Part shown: positions 10,720-20,100 of the stretch, piece after piece
Position numbering within the stretch: the stretch's first letter is position 1
Layout of the letters: every line of letters begins with the position of its first letter
Source of the DNA: Lysobacter sp. ISL-50
Lineage (GTDB): Bacteria > Pseudomonadota > Gammaproteobacteria > Xanthomonadales > Xanthomonadaceae
Length of the DNA: 64,000 nt
Assembly (NCBI RefSeq): GCF_018612875.1
Contig: NZ_JAGGRI010000033.1
Span: 1 to 64,000 of the forward strand
Direction: 5' to 3'
The notes under the pieces: generated by a model
Database searches by the model: none
The model's input: only the letters and a program-made list of their open reading frames with translations
What the model was told of the DNA's origin: nothing
Made by a program: the position numbers and the translations under genes

Positions 10720-12789
10720 TTACTTCGCCGCCGTCACCTTGGCCGGCGCCGCGAACGCCTTCACCCCAAGCGCCTGATAAACCTCGTTCGGATAGAACGC
10801 CGTATCCCCGCGCAGCACCAACGAGACCTTGCGGATATCGCCGATATCCGTGGTCGGGTCGCCGTCGATCAGGATCAGGTCCGAACGCTTGCCCGGCGTC
10901 ACCGAGCCGCGATCGTCGATCACCCGCGCGACCTTGGCCGCGTTCCAGGTCGCGACCTGCAGCGCCTGCGACGGGGTCAGGCCGGCGCGCACGTACAAGG
11001 CCAGTTCGTGCTGCAAGGTGAAACCCGGCACTTCGTCGGTGCCGGCCAACAGCGGCACACCGGCCTTGTAGGCGCGGCCGACGAACTCGACCATCTTGTC
11101 GTAGGACTTGTTGTAACGCGCGGCGGTGGCGTCGTCGGGGATGTCCATCTCGGCCGAGCGGCGCATGCGTTGCACGTCCGGCGGCAGGTGGGCTTCGATT
11201 CCGGCCACGATCGGCGACAGCTCGCCGTTGCGCTGGTGCAGGAACTCGAACGTCGCCAGGGTCGGATCGATCGCGATCTGCTTTTTCGCCAGGGTCGCGA
11301 TGAAGTCCTGCACCGGCTTGGAATCGAAATCCAGACCCGCGGTCTTGTCCGCGACCAGATAGAAACGTTGCAACGTGCGCGTGTCGGTCTTGTCGTCGAC
11401 GAAGAAGTTCAGCATCAACTGATTGATGTGCTGGATTTCGTCGAAGCCCTGATCGACCACGTCCTGCGCGCGCAGGAACGCCGGCACGTGGCCGCTCACG
11501 CGCATGCCCTTGCCGTGCGCGTAGGCGACGGTGTCGCGCAGCACGTCCTTCGGGAACGAGTTGTAGATCTTGATCTGCGGATAACCGTGGTCCGAATACC
11601 AGTCCACCGCCTTCTTGGCTTCGTCCAGGTTCTTGATCACGAAGCCGTTGCGCGCCGAATACTGGCTCTCGCCCTCGATGAAGCCGGCCGGCACCACGCG
11701 CGGCAGGATCAGCGTGCCGTCGTCGCCTTCGGCGATCATCTGCTGCAAGGTCGCGTTGTCGTTGCCCATGTCGCGCACGGTGGTCACGCCGGCGGCGATG
11801 TTGAGGCCGCCGTCCCAGCGCGACAGATGCCCGTGCATGTCGAACAACCCCGGCATCAGCACCTTGCCGCCGCCATCGACGACGCGATCGGCCTTTACTT
11901 CCTTGCCGGCCTTGCCGACCGAGACGATCTTGCCGTCGGCGATCACCACGTCGGTGGCGGCGCCGAGCTTGGCGTGTTCGCTGTCGAATACCCGCACATC
12001 GCGCAGCAGCGTGGTGCCGGCGAAGGAATGGCCCAGTTGCTTGCGCAGATCGACCAGCAGCTTGCCTTCGGCGGTTTTCTGCTGGGCTTCCAGGGCGGCG
12101 GCGTTGCCCTGCCAGCCTTCTTCGATCAGTTGCAGATAGCCGGGGAAGATGAAGGCGAACAGGCGCGGATTGGCGCCGGTGGTGACCCAGGCGAAGCTGG
12201 GCGAGAAGCCCTGCCCGCTCAGGGCTACCAACTCCACGGTCTGGGACTTGCCGTCGCGGCCGACCTGGGCCTGAGCGAGCTTGCTCATGCTCAGGGTGCC
12301 GACGGGCAGCAGCGGCAGTTTGCCGTCGCTGCGCTGGTTCAGGGCGTTGATCATCACCGACACGCCGGCCGGCGTGCCGCCCAGCGGCGAGTACAACCCG
12401 ACGCCGTCGAGTTTGATCTCGCCCGAATCGGCGAGCGATTTCCAGCTGGCCCGCGCGCCTTCGCGCTTGAAGCTTTCATCGACCTTGGCGCCGAAGGTCG
12501 AGGTGCCCTGCACGGCGTAGGTCTGGTACGTCCCGTCCTTGCCGAGCGTGTAGGTTTCCTTCAGCTCGGGGCCGCGGCCGTTGTCCTTGAAGATGTAATC
12601 GACCGTGGTGGTGCCGTCGTCGGCGACGTTGACGATCTGATGACCGGCCTGTTTGCCGCCATCGACCAGGGCCAGATAGCGCGTGGTCTGCGCCGCCAGC
12701 GCGGTGGTGGACAGGCCCAGCAACAGGCTCGGCAACAGCACCCGCGCGAATGCGCGGCCTGCAGTGGATTTCAGACGCGCTGCATTCAT
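10720..12789 (-). CDS. Secreted amidohydrolase family protein
   Basis: The 689-residue product begins with a signal peptide (LLPSLLLGLSTTALAAQ). Residues 25-290 form an extra N-terminal domain that I do not recognise. From about 300 it is an amidohydrolase of the imidazolonepropionase/prolidase-like group, with the metal motif MPGLFDMHGHLSRWDGG near 360, AGVTTVRDMGN, SGHVPAFL, HINQL, GTDEVPGF near 600, and the closing GKRSDLILIDGDP. Such enzymes use one or two metals to hydrolyse cyclic amides or peptides; extracytoplasmic members often act on dipeptides. Substrate unknown. The upstream frame is low-complexity, so ATG 12789 was preferred. Confidence 0.9.
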   Translation of the reverse strand: MNAARLKSTAGRAFARVLLPSLLLGLSTTALAAQTTRYLALVDGGKQAGHQIVNVADDGTTTVDYIFKDNGRGPELKETYTLGKDGTYQTYAVQGTSTFGAKVDESFKREGARASWKSLADSGEIKLDGVGLYSPLGGTPAGVSVMINALNQRSDGKLPLLPVGTLSMSKLAQAQVGRDGKSQTVELVALSGQGFSPSFAWVTTGANPRLFAFIFPGYLQLIEEGWQGNAAALEAQQKTAEGKLLVDLRKQLGHSFAGTTLLRDVRVFDSEHAKLGAATDVVIADGKIVSVGKAGKEVKADRVVDGGGKVLMPGLFDMHGHLSRWDGGLNIAAGVTTVRDMGNDNATLQQMIAEGDDGTLILPRVVPAGFIEGESQYSARNGFVIKNLDEAKKAVDWYSDHGYPQIKIYNSFPKDVLRDTVAYAHGKGMRVSGHVPAFLRAQDVVDQGFDEIQHINQLMLNFFVDDKTDTRTLQRFYLVADKTAGLDFDSKPVQDFIATLAKKQIAIDPTLATFEFLHQRNGELSPIVAGIEAHLPPDVQRMRRSAEMDIPDDATAARYNKSYDKMVEFVGRAYKAGVPLLAGTDEVPGFTLQHELALYVRAGLTPSQALQVATWNAAKVARVIDDRGSVTPGKRSDLILIDGDPTTDIGDIRKVSLVLRGDTAFYPNEVYQALGVKAFAAPAKVTAAK

Positions 12790-12824
12790 CGGGTACGGCT
12801 CCGGGCAATAAGAAAAGTGCGGAA

Positions 12825-13211
12825 TCAATCGTCGTGGTGGGTAATCATCAGGACGTAGCCGTCCGGGTCGCTGACCCGGAACTCGCCCTTGGGACGGTAG
12901 AACGGATAGGCCATCTCGCCGGCCTGCATGCCGGCGGCGAGCACGCGTTCGCGCATCGCCGCGACGTCGTCGCAATAGAGGTAGAACAACACGCCCTGGA
13001 CGGTGTCGTCGATCGGGGCGTCGGCCTTGACCAGCATGAACTGCGCGCCGCCCGGGCTTTCCAGCCAGGCCCAGACCGGGTCGTCGCCGCTGCCGGGCTC
13101 ATGATGGACGTCGCCGACGCGGAAGCCGAACACCGTATAGAAATCGATCGCCCGCGGCAGGCTGGCGACGTGGACCAAGGGCACGAAGGCGCGTGCGCTC
13201 GCCGTGGTCAT
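12825..13211 (-). CDS. Glyoxalase/bleomycin-resistance fold (VOC) protein
   Basis: The 128-residue protein has the length and shape of a single VOC domain: a beta-alpha-beta-beta-beta module FVPLVHVASLPRAIDFY...GFRVG, and a second module with GVLFYLYCDDVAAMRERVLAAG and ending FRVSDPDGYVLMI. Candidate metal ligands are His in the first strand, and Glu/Tyr positions in the second half. VOC proteins include lyases, dioxygenases and drug-binding proteins; nothing fixes the reaction here. It lies 35 nt upstream of the amidohydrolase gene on the same strand, so co-transcription is likely. Confidence 0.85.
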   Translation of the reverse strand: MTTASARAFVPLVHVASLPRAIDFYTVFGFRVGDVHHEPGSGDDPVWAWLESPGGAQFMLVKADAPIDDTVQGVLFYLYCDDVAAMRERVLAAGMQAGEMAYPFYRPKGEFRVSDPDGYVLMITHHDD

Positions 13212-13328
13212 GGCCTGCTCCCTGCAATGGCGCTGCGCATCCGCCCTCTCCCGGCGTGAAGATCGCCGGAGTGTAAACCGGCGGCCGCGGCGGTTCCCGG
13301 GCGGATGGTCATGCTCGTGGTGGGCTTT

Positions 13329-13466
13329 GGGACTCGGGACTCGGGACTCGGGACTCGGGACTCGCAAAAGCGTAACGCTGGCAGTGGGAGCCGGCAGGCT
13401 TTCCCGATTCCCGATTCCCGATTCCCGATTCCCGAGTCCCGAGTCCCGAGTCCCGAAGCCCGAAGC
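13329..13466. repeat. Heptamer array GGGACTC with inverted GATTCCC/GAGTCCC arm (family A)
   Basis: About five tandem GGGACTC units (13329-13364) are followed after a 45-nt spacer by about four GATTCCC and three GAGTCCC units (13403-13457). The arms can fold into a long imperfect hairpin. It fills the divergent gap between the VOC gene and the M3 peptidase gene. Nothing else is seen in 13212-13542. Confidence 0.87.
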
Positions 13467-13542
13467 CCCCATGCCTTTCGTCAGGGGCTCCTATCGCCCC
13501 CATCGGGTAGGCTTCCAGGTTCCTTTTGACGAGGTTCGTACG

Positions 13543-15768
13543 ATGAAGCATCCCCTCGCCGTGGCCCTGGCCGTGGCCCTGATCGCCACCGTGCCGGGCC
13601 TGGCCCACAATGCCCAGGCCCAGACGAAGACCGACAAAGCCGTGACCCAGACCACTGCCTCGACCGCCGCCGCATCCAGCGCGAACCCGTTCTTCCAGCT
13701 CAGCCCGCTGCCGCTGCACTTCCCGCAGTTCGACAAGATCAAGGACAGCGATTTCGCTCCGGCCTTCGATCGCGGCATGGCCGACCAGATCAAGGAAATC
13801 GAGGCGATCGCGAACAACGCCGACGCCCCGACCTTCGACAACACCCTCCTGGCGATGGAGCGCTCGGGCCAGATCCTCAGCCGCGCCGGCGCGACTTTCT
13901 TCAACCTCACCGGCACCGACACCAATCCGACCCGCGAGAACCTGCAGCAGCAATACGCGCCCAAGCTGGCCGCGCACCGCGACGCGATCTCGCTGAACCC
14001 GAAGCTGTTCGCGCGGATCAAGAGCCTGTACGACCAGCGCGACAAGCTGGGCCTCGACGCCGAGGGCGTGCGCCTGGTCGAGCGTTACTACTCCGACTTC
14101 GTGCGCAGCGGCGCCAATCTGAACGACGCGCAGAAGACCCGGCTCAAGGCGATCAACGCCGAACTGGCCGAGCTGGGCGCGAAGTTCAGCAAGAACGTGC
14201 TGGCCGAGGTCAAGGAATCGGCGATCGTCGTCGATACCAAGGAAGAACTGGCCGGTCTGTCGGAAGAGCGCATCGCCGCCGCCGCCGAGGCCGCCAAGGG
14301 CCGCAAGCTGGAAGGCAAGTACCTGCTGACCCTGCTCAACACCACCGGCCAGCCGCCGGAAACCGACCTGACCAACCGCGCCCTGCGCGAGAAGCTGCAC
14401 AAGGCTTCGATCGTGCGCGGCAGCCGCGGCAACCAGTACGACAACACCGCGATCGTGTCCAAGGTCGTCACCCTGCGCGCCGAGCGCGCCAAGATGATGG
14501 GCTACCCGAACTACGCGGCCTACGTGCTGGAAGACGAAACCGCGAAGAGCCCCGATGCGGTCAACAAGATGCTCGGCCAGCTCGCCCCGGCCGCGGTCGC
14601 CAACGCCAAGCGCGAAGCCGCCGACCTGCAGGCGATGATCGACAAGGAACAGGCCGCCAAGGGCGAGAAGAGCTTCCAGCTCGAGCCCTGGGACTGGGCG
14701 TTCTACGCCGAGAAGGTGCGCAAGGAAAAGTTCGCCTTCGACGAAGCCGAGCTCAAGCCCTACTTCGAGATGAATAACGTGCTGGAAAACGGCGTGTTCT
14801 ACGCCGCCGGCCAGCTCTACGGCCTGAAATTCAAGCAACGCACCGACCTGCCGCTGTACCGCGACGACGTCACCGCCTACGACGTGTTCGACGCCAACGG
14901 CAAGCAGCTGGCGATCTTCATCGCCGACATGTACGCCCGCGACAGCAAGCGCGGCGGCGCCTGGATGAACTCCTACGTGGAGCAGTCCGAGCTGTTCGGC
15001 ACCCTGCCGGTCGTGGCCAACCACCTCAATATCCCCAAGCCGCCGGCCGGCAAGCCGACGCTGATGACCTGGGACGAGGTCACCACCATGTTCCATGAGT
15101 TCGGCCATGCCCTGCACGGCATGTTCTCGAACGTGAAGTATCCGTACTTCTCCGGCACCAGCGTGCCGCGCGACTTCGTCGAGTTCCCCTCGCAGGTCAA
15201 CGAGATGTGGGCCGACTGGCCGTCGGTGCTGGGCAACTACGCCAAGCATTACCAGACCGGCACGCCGATGCCGAAGGAACTGCTGGACAAGGTGCTGGCG
15301 GCGTCCAAGTTCAACCAGGGCTTCACCACCACCGAATATCTGGGCGCGGCGATGCTGGACCAGAACTATCACCAGATCGGCGAGGTCAGCCAGATTCCGG
15401 CGCCCAAGGACGTGATGGCATTCGAAACCGCCTCGCTGAAGAAAGACGGCATCTATTACCCGCCGGTCCCGCCGCGTTACCGCACCCCGTATTTCAGCCA
15501 CATCATGGGCGGCTACGCGGCCGGTTATTACGCCTATATCTGGTCCGAGGTGCTGGACGCCAATACCGTGGAATGGATCAAGCAGCACGGCGGCCTGACC
15601 CGCGAGAACGGCGACCGCTTCCGCGCCACCTTGCTCTCGCGCGGCGGCAGCAAGGACGCCCTGCAGCTGTTCCGGGACTTCTCCGGCCACGATCCGCAGA
15701 TTCAACCGCTGCTGGAACGCCGCGGCTTGACCGCGCCGGCGCAGGCTCAGGGCTCGAAGAATAAATAA
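13543..15768 (+). CDS. dcp: Periplasmic M3 family peptidyl-dipeptidase (Dcp type)
   Basis: The 741-residue zinc peptidase begins with a Sec signal (VALAVALIATVPGLAHNAQA). The zinc motif MFHEFGHALHG is at about residues 518-528, with the downstream third ligand Glu in FPSQVNEMWADW near 550, and the conserved IMGGYAAGYYAYIWSEVLD near 655. Dcp enzymes remove C-terminal dipeptides from oligopeptides. Length and the closing segment (GGSKDALQLFRDFSG) match Dcp more than oligopeptidase A. The signal peptide places it in the periplasm. GAGG precedes ATG 13543 at a suitable distance. A terminator follows the stop. Confidence 0.94.
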   Translation: MKHPLAVALAVALIATVPGLAHNAQAQTKTDKAVTQTTASTAAASSANPFFQLSPLPLHFPQFDKIKDSDFAPAFDRGMADQIKEIEAIANNADAPTFDNTLLAMERSGQILSRAGATFFNLTGTDTNPTRENLQQQYAPKLAAHRDAISLNPKLFARIKSLYDQRDKLGLDAEGVRLVERYYSDFVRSGANLNDAQKTRLKAINAELAELGAKFSKNVLAEVKESAIVVDTKEELAGLSEERIAAAAEAAKGRKLEGKYLLTLLNTTGQPPETDLTNRALREKLHKASIVRGSRGNQYDNTAIVSKVVTLRAERAKMMGYPNYAAYVLEDETAKSPDAVNKMLGQLAPAAVANAKREAADLQAMIDKEQAAKGEKSFQLEPWDWAFYAEKVRKEKFAFDEAELKPYFEMNNVLENGVFYAAGQLYGLKFKQRTDLPLYRDDVTAYDVFDANGKQLAIFIADMYARDSKRGGAWMNSYVEQSELFGTLPVVANHLNIPKPPAGKPTLMTWDEVTTMFHEFGHALHGMFSNVKYPYFSGTSVPRDFVEFPSQVNEMWADWPSVLGNYAKHYQTGTPMPKELLDKVLAASKFNQGFTTTEYLGAAMLDQNYHQIGEVSQIPAPKDVMAFETASLKKDGIYYPPVPPRYRTPYFSHIMGGYAAGYYAYIWSEVLDANTVEWIKQHGGLTRENGDRFRATLLSRGGSKDALQLFRDFSGHDPQIQPLLERRGLTAPAQAQGSKNK

Positions 15769-15792
15769 TTCAGCCCGACCCGACGGGTCTTA

Positions 15793-15836
15793 ACAAAAAA
15801 GGCCGTCCACCTGTCCGGTGGGCGGCCTTTTCTGCG
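15793..15836 (+). terminator. Intrinsic terminator of the M3 peptidase gene
   Basis: AAAAAAGGCCGTCCACC/GGTGGGCGGCCTTTT is a stem of about 13 bp followed by TTTT, 25 nt after the stop codon. The A-run on the other side could make it work in both directions. Confidence 0.88.
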
Positions 15837-15840
15837 TTTG

Positions 15841-16037
15841 AGGCCACATAGACACACCGGATTCGTTATCTCGATCTAAATATCGAGAATTACTTCCGCA
15901 TTATTTACCTGCTTTTTATGAAGCCCGATCTATGTCACATTAGGTTTCAAGGGAGCCCCATTAACCTGATATTGGATATCGACGGCACTGTTTCCATAAG
16001 AAAGCAGCTTGGAGTTCGATCAACAGGGGACATCAGG
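15841..16037 (+). promoter_or_regulatory. AT-rich control region with inverted repeat upstream of the atypical regulator
   Basis: This stretch is strikingly AT-rich against its surroundings. It carries an inverted repeat TCTCGAT-CTAAAT-ATCGAGA at 15869-15888 and a possible extended start at 15918. The frame from 15918 to 16037 encodes a segment with atypical composition and no receiver similarity, so I read the region as promoter and leader rather than coding. AAGGGAGC and AGGGGACATCAGG are the candidate ribosome-binding stretches. Confidence 0.45.
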
Positions 16038-16805
16038 ATGGCCGCTATCTCAGCAGTTCATTCCGGCAGTTCGAACCACTGCGCCGACAATCGCAACAAC
16101 CGCCGCATCGCTGTGGTCGAACGCGATCCGAATCTGCGCCAGCAGATTCTGCATTCGCTGCAGATGCGCCAGTTCGCGATCGTCGAATGCGCCAACGCCA
16201 CCGCGCTCTACCGCAACCTGCTCAGCGCGCCGTGCGACATCGCGGTCATCGCCAGCGATCTGCCCGACGACAATCCACGCACCGTGGCGCTGCATCTGCG
16301 CCAACACTCCGACATCGGCATCGTCATGCTCGACGCCGACCTCGCCAACGGCGCTCAGTCCGAGTCGTTCCACGATTTCGCCGACGCTTGCTTCGCCAAG
16401 CCGGTCGATCTCGACGGCCTGGCCGCGGTGATCACCGCCATGCACAGCCTCCAGCACCACATGCGCGCGATGCCCACCCGCGCCAGCGCCGGACAGCCGG
16501 ATTGGGAACTGGCCCTGGACGGCTGGACGCTGCGCACGCCCGACGGCGCTTCGATCGACCTGAGCGCGCCCGAACGCAGCGTGTTGATGCGTCTGGTCAA
16601 CACCGGCGCCGGCGGCCATCCGGTGTCGCACGACAGCCTGATCGGATCGCTGACCAGCGACGTCTACGACTTCGATCCGCACCGTCTGGAGATGCTGATC
16701 TATCGGCTGCGCAAGAAAGTGGCGGTGATGAGCCCGCTGCCGTTGCCGCTGCGCGCGGTGCGCGGCATGGGTTACCTGTGCACGATCATCCGCGCCAACA
16801 ACTGA
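16038..16805 (+). CDS. Atypical OmpR-type response regulator lacking the phosphoacceptor Asp
   Basis: The 255-residue product (from ATG 16038; 295 from 15918) has an N-terminal receiver-like domain and a C-terminal winged-helix DNA-binding domain (YDFDPHRLEMLIYRLRKKV...RAVRGMGYLCTI). The receiver is degenerate. The acidic pocket reads VVERDPN. The segment normally holding the phosphorylated Asp reads DIAVIASDLPDD, with Ala at the acceptor position. The conserved Thr/Ser position is replaced in GIVMLDAD. The Lys (CFAKPVD) is kept. It therefore probably works without phosphorylation. No histidine kinase is adjacent; the next gene downstream encodes a large adhesin, its likely target (inference). 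Confidence 0.82.
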   Translation: MAAISAVHSGSSNHCADNRNNRRIAVVERDPNLRQQILHSLQMRQFAIVECANATALYRNLLSAPCDIAVIASDLPDDNPRTVALHLRQHSDIGIVMLDADLANGAQSESFHDFADACFAKPVDLDGLAAVITAMHSLQHHMRAMPTRASAGQPDWELALDGWTLRTPDGASIDLSAPERSVLMRLVNTGAGGHPVSHDSLIGSLTSDVYDFDPHRLEMLIYRLRKKVAVMSPLPLPLRAVRGMGYLCTIIRANN

Positions 16806-16847
16806 ACCGTTCAGCGCCGCGAGGCGCATCACAACGCTTGAACGCAA

Positions 16848-16877
16848 GACGGCGGCCTCACCGGCCGCCGTTTTTTT
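16848..16877 (+). terminator. Intrinsic terminator after the regulator gene
   Basis: ACGGCGGCC/GGCCGCCGT forms a 9-bp stem with a short loop, followed by seven T. It lies about 45 nt after the regulator stop and implies that the adhesin has its own promoter. Confidence 0.9.
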
Positions 16878-17109
16878 CGCTCGCGCGCGCTGCAATTAGC
16901 GTGAGCGGCGGTGAGTGTGTTGCGTGATTCACGCGCCTAGCCTGCGATCGCCGAGGGCTGATCGTGCCAGCGAACGCGGCAGCCAAGGCGTCGGGGGACG
17001 GGGGACATCATCGGGGCCGCATCGCTCCGGATCGGTTGCAACCGCTTTCGCATGCGCTCAATCCCATCGAATGCCTATCGGCCTACCGCACACGCAGACG
17101 GAGGCTGTC
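16878..17109. other. Adhesin upstream region
   Basis: No gene is recognised. The frame upstream of ATG 17110 stays open but has no signal peptide or RBS. ACGGAGGCTGTC immediately before 17110 is a strong Shine-Dalgarno. No clear -10/-35 pair is visible. Confidence 0.4.
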
Positions 17110-20100
17110 ATGACCAGGCTCGACACGAACCAACGCAAGCACACGTCCACCTCTTCCACGTCCGCACGCGCGAAGCTCCTGCGCGCATCGGTGTTGAGCT
17201 GGTGCATAGCCATCGGCATGACCGCCCTGCCCGCGACCGCGGCCGAACTCGCCGCCGGCGTCTCGCCGGATCTCGAAAGCGTTGAATCCCAGCCTGTCGC
17301 CGACAGCGGCGAAGAATCCGCCACCAGCGATCAGGCGCTCGACAGCGAAGCGCCGCTGCTGCCGCTGGTGTTCGACGGCATTCCCAATCGCGACACCTGG
17401 AGCTCGGCCAGCGCCTTCGACGGCGGCATGGTCTCGCCGATGAGCGTGATCGAACCGCCGCCCGCCTTGAACAACACCCTGCCCGGCATCAGCGCCTACC
17501 TGAGCAACTGGCTGCTGGGCAACGATTACCAGGCCTGCGGCCTGCTCGGTTCGGGCTGCCTGACCATCGACCGCGCCAACTTCAATTACTCGTACCTGTC
17601 GCTGATCCTCAATCTGGTGCAGGCGCCGAACGTGCTCGATCTGGACGGCAACCAGCCGGCCAACCACTTGACCCTGATCGGCGCGGTGCAGTCCGACAGC
17701 TACATCCAGTTCCAGGACAGCAACTACACCGGCAACAACAACAGCGCTTCGTGCGTGATCATCGGCCTGGCCTGCACCTGGCAGACCAACGCGGCGCAGA
17801 ACAACCAGACCATCATCGGCGACGGCAGCTACGCCAACGGCTCCAACACCATCGTGATGGGCACCAACGCGCGCCACCAGTTGCCCACCATCACCGCCGC
17901 CGCGGCCGGCTTCACCGGCGGTCCCGACACCAACTACGCCGCGCGCCTGGGCAATTCGGTGGTGATCGGCGACAACAGCTTCGGCAACGCCAATCGCCAG
18001 ACCATCCTCGGCTTCGGCGCGACTTCCACTCACGCCAACAGCGTCGCCCTCGGCGCCGGTTCCTCCACCGCGGTCGGCGCGCAGGCCGCTTACGCCGCCT
18101 TCGGCCTGATCGCGCCGCAGACCTCATCGGGCGAAGTTTCGATCGGCTCGGCCGGCGCGACCCGCAAGCTCACCAACGTCGCCGCCGGCAGCAGCGGCAC
18201 CGACGCGGTCAACCTCGCCCAGTTGCAGGGCGCGCTGTCCACCGCGGCGTCCGACCCGTTCTCGGTCAAGTACGACGACCTGGGCGGCACTCCGGATTTC
18301 GCCAACGTCACCCTGCAAGGCCCGGGCGGCACCACCGTGTCGAACCTGCGCGCCGGCCTGATCGCCGCCGGCAGCACCCAGGCGGTGAACGGCAGCCAGG
18401 TGTCCGCGATCAGCCAGTCCAACGCGCAACATCTCGGCGGCGGCGCCACGGTGGCGGTGGACGGAACGATCGCCGCGCCGAACTACGTCATCGAAGGCAA
18501 CGGCTACAACAACGTCGGTTCGGCCCTGGCCGCGATCGACACCGGCCTGGCCAACGCGGACGCCTTCGCGGTGCAGTACAACGACGACGGCGCCGGCAAT
18601 CCGGACTACGGCGCGATCACCCTGCGCGGCCCGGCCGGCACCGGCACGCTGATCGGCAACCTGGCCGCGGGCCAGATCGCCGGGGGCAGCCTGGAAGCGG
18701 TCAACGGCGGACAGATCTTCGCCATCGGCGGCGCCACCGCGGCGGTGTTCGGCGGCGGCGCCGCGTTCAATACCGGCGGGACCTTCACCGCGCCCAACTA
18801 CGTCATCGGCGGCACCGGCTACAACAACGTCGGCGCCGCGCTGGCCGCGCTCGACAGCGGCCAGAGCACCGGCAACGCCTTCGCCGTGCAATACGACGAC
18901 GACGGCGCCGGCAATCCCGACTACGGCAACATCACCCTGCGCGGACCGGCCGGCACCGGCACCGTGCTCGACAACCTCGCCGCCGGCCAGATCGCCGCCG
19001 GCAGCCTGCAGGGCGTCAACGGCGGACAGATCTTCGGCCTGGGCACCTCGATCGCGAATCTGTTCGGCGGCGGCTCGGTGTTCAACGCCGGCGGCACCTT
19101 CACCGCGCCGAATTATCTGATCGGCGGCAACACCTACAACGATGTCGGCTCGGCGCTGACCGCGCTGGACGGCAACATCAACGGCGCCAACGCCTTCGCC
19201 GTGCAGTACGACGACGACGGCGCCGGCAATCCCGATTACGGCAACATCACCCTGCGCGGCCCAGCCGGCACCGGCACCGTGCTCGGCAACCTCGCCAACG
19301 GCCAGATCGGCGCCGGCAGCCTGGAAGCGGTCAACGGCGGGCAGTTGCACACCATGGGCAGCGACCTGGCGTCGATCTTCGGCGGCGGCGCGCTGTTCAA
19401 CAGCGGCGTCTTCGGGGCGCCGACCTTCACCGTGCAAGGCAGCGGCTACCAGAACGTGGGCGCCGCCTTCGCCGCCGTCGATGCCAGCCTGACCAACATC
19501 AACAACCGCATCGACAACCTGCCGCCGGCGACCACATCCGATCCGCGCATCGCTATCGACGGCACCGGCAACGCCTCGGTCGCGGCCGGCTCGCGCGGCG
19601 TCGCGGTCGGCGCCAGTTCCAGCGCGGGCGGCGATCACGCTACCGCGATCGGCGGCGACAGTTACGCGGCCGGCGCCAACGACACCGCGATCGGCGGCAA
19701 CGCCCGCGTCAACGCCGACGGCAGCACCGCGGTCGGCGCCAACACCACCATCGCGGCCGGCGCCACCAACGCCGTCGCGGTCGGCGAAGGCGCCAGCGTC
19801 AGCGCGGCCGGAGCGGTCGCGCTGGGCCAGGGCGCGGTGGCCGATCGCGCCAACACGGTCTCGGTCGGCAACGCGGGGCAACAGCGCCAGGTCGTCAACG
19901 TCGCGGCCGGCAGCCAGGACAACGACGCGGTCAATGTCGCCCAGCTCAAGGCCTCGCAGAACGGCACCGTGCGTTACGACACCAACGTCAATGGCAGCGT
20001 CAACAACACTCAGATCACCCTCAACAACGGCGGCGCGGCGGTCACCATCCGCAACGTCCGCGCCGGCGTGTCCAACACCGACGCGGTCAACGTGCAGCAG

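Noticed and set aside
13329-13466. Possible origin iterons or CRISPR
   Set aside because: Seven-base perfect heptamers in inverted arms without DnaA boxes, rep gene or spacers.
15918-16037. N-terminal extension of the response regulator
   Set aside because: The added 40 residues have AT-rich codons and no receiver similarity, and a better RBS precedes 16038; the possibility is noted but not preferred.
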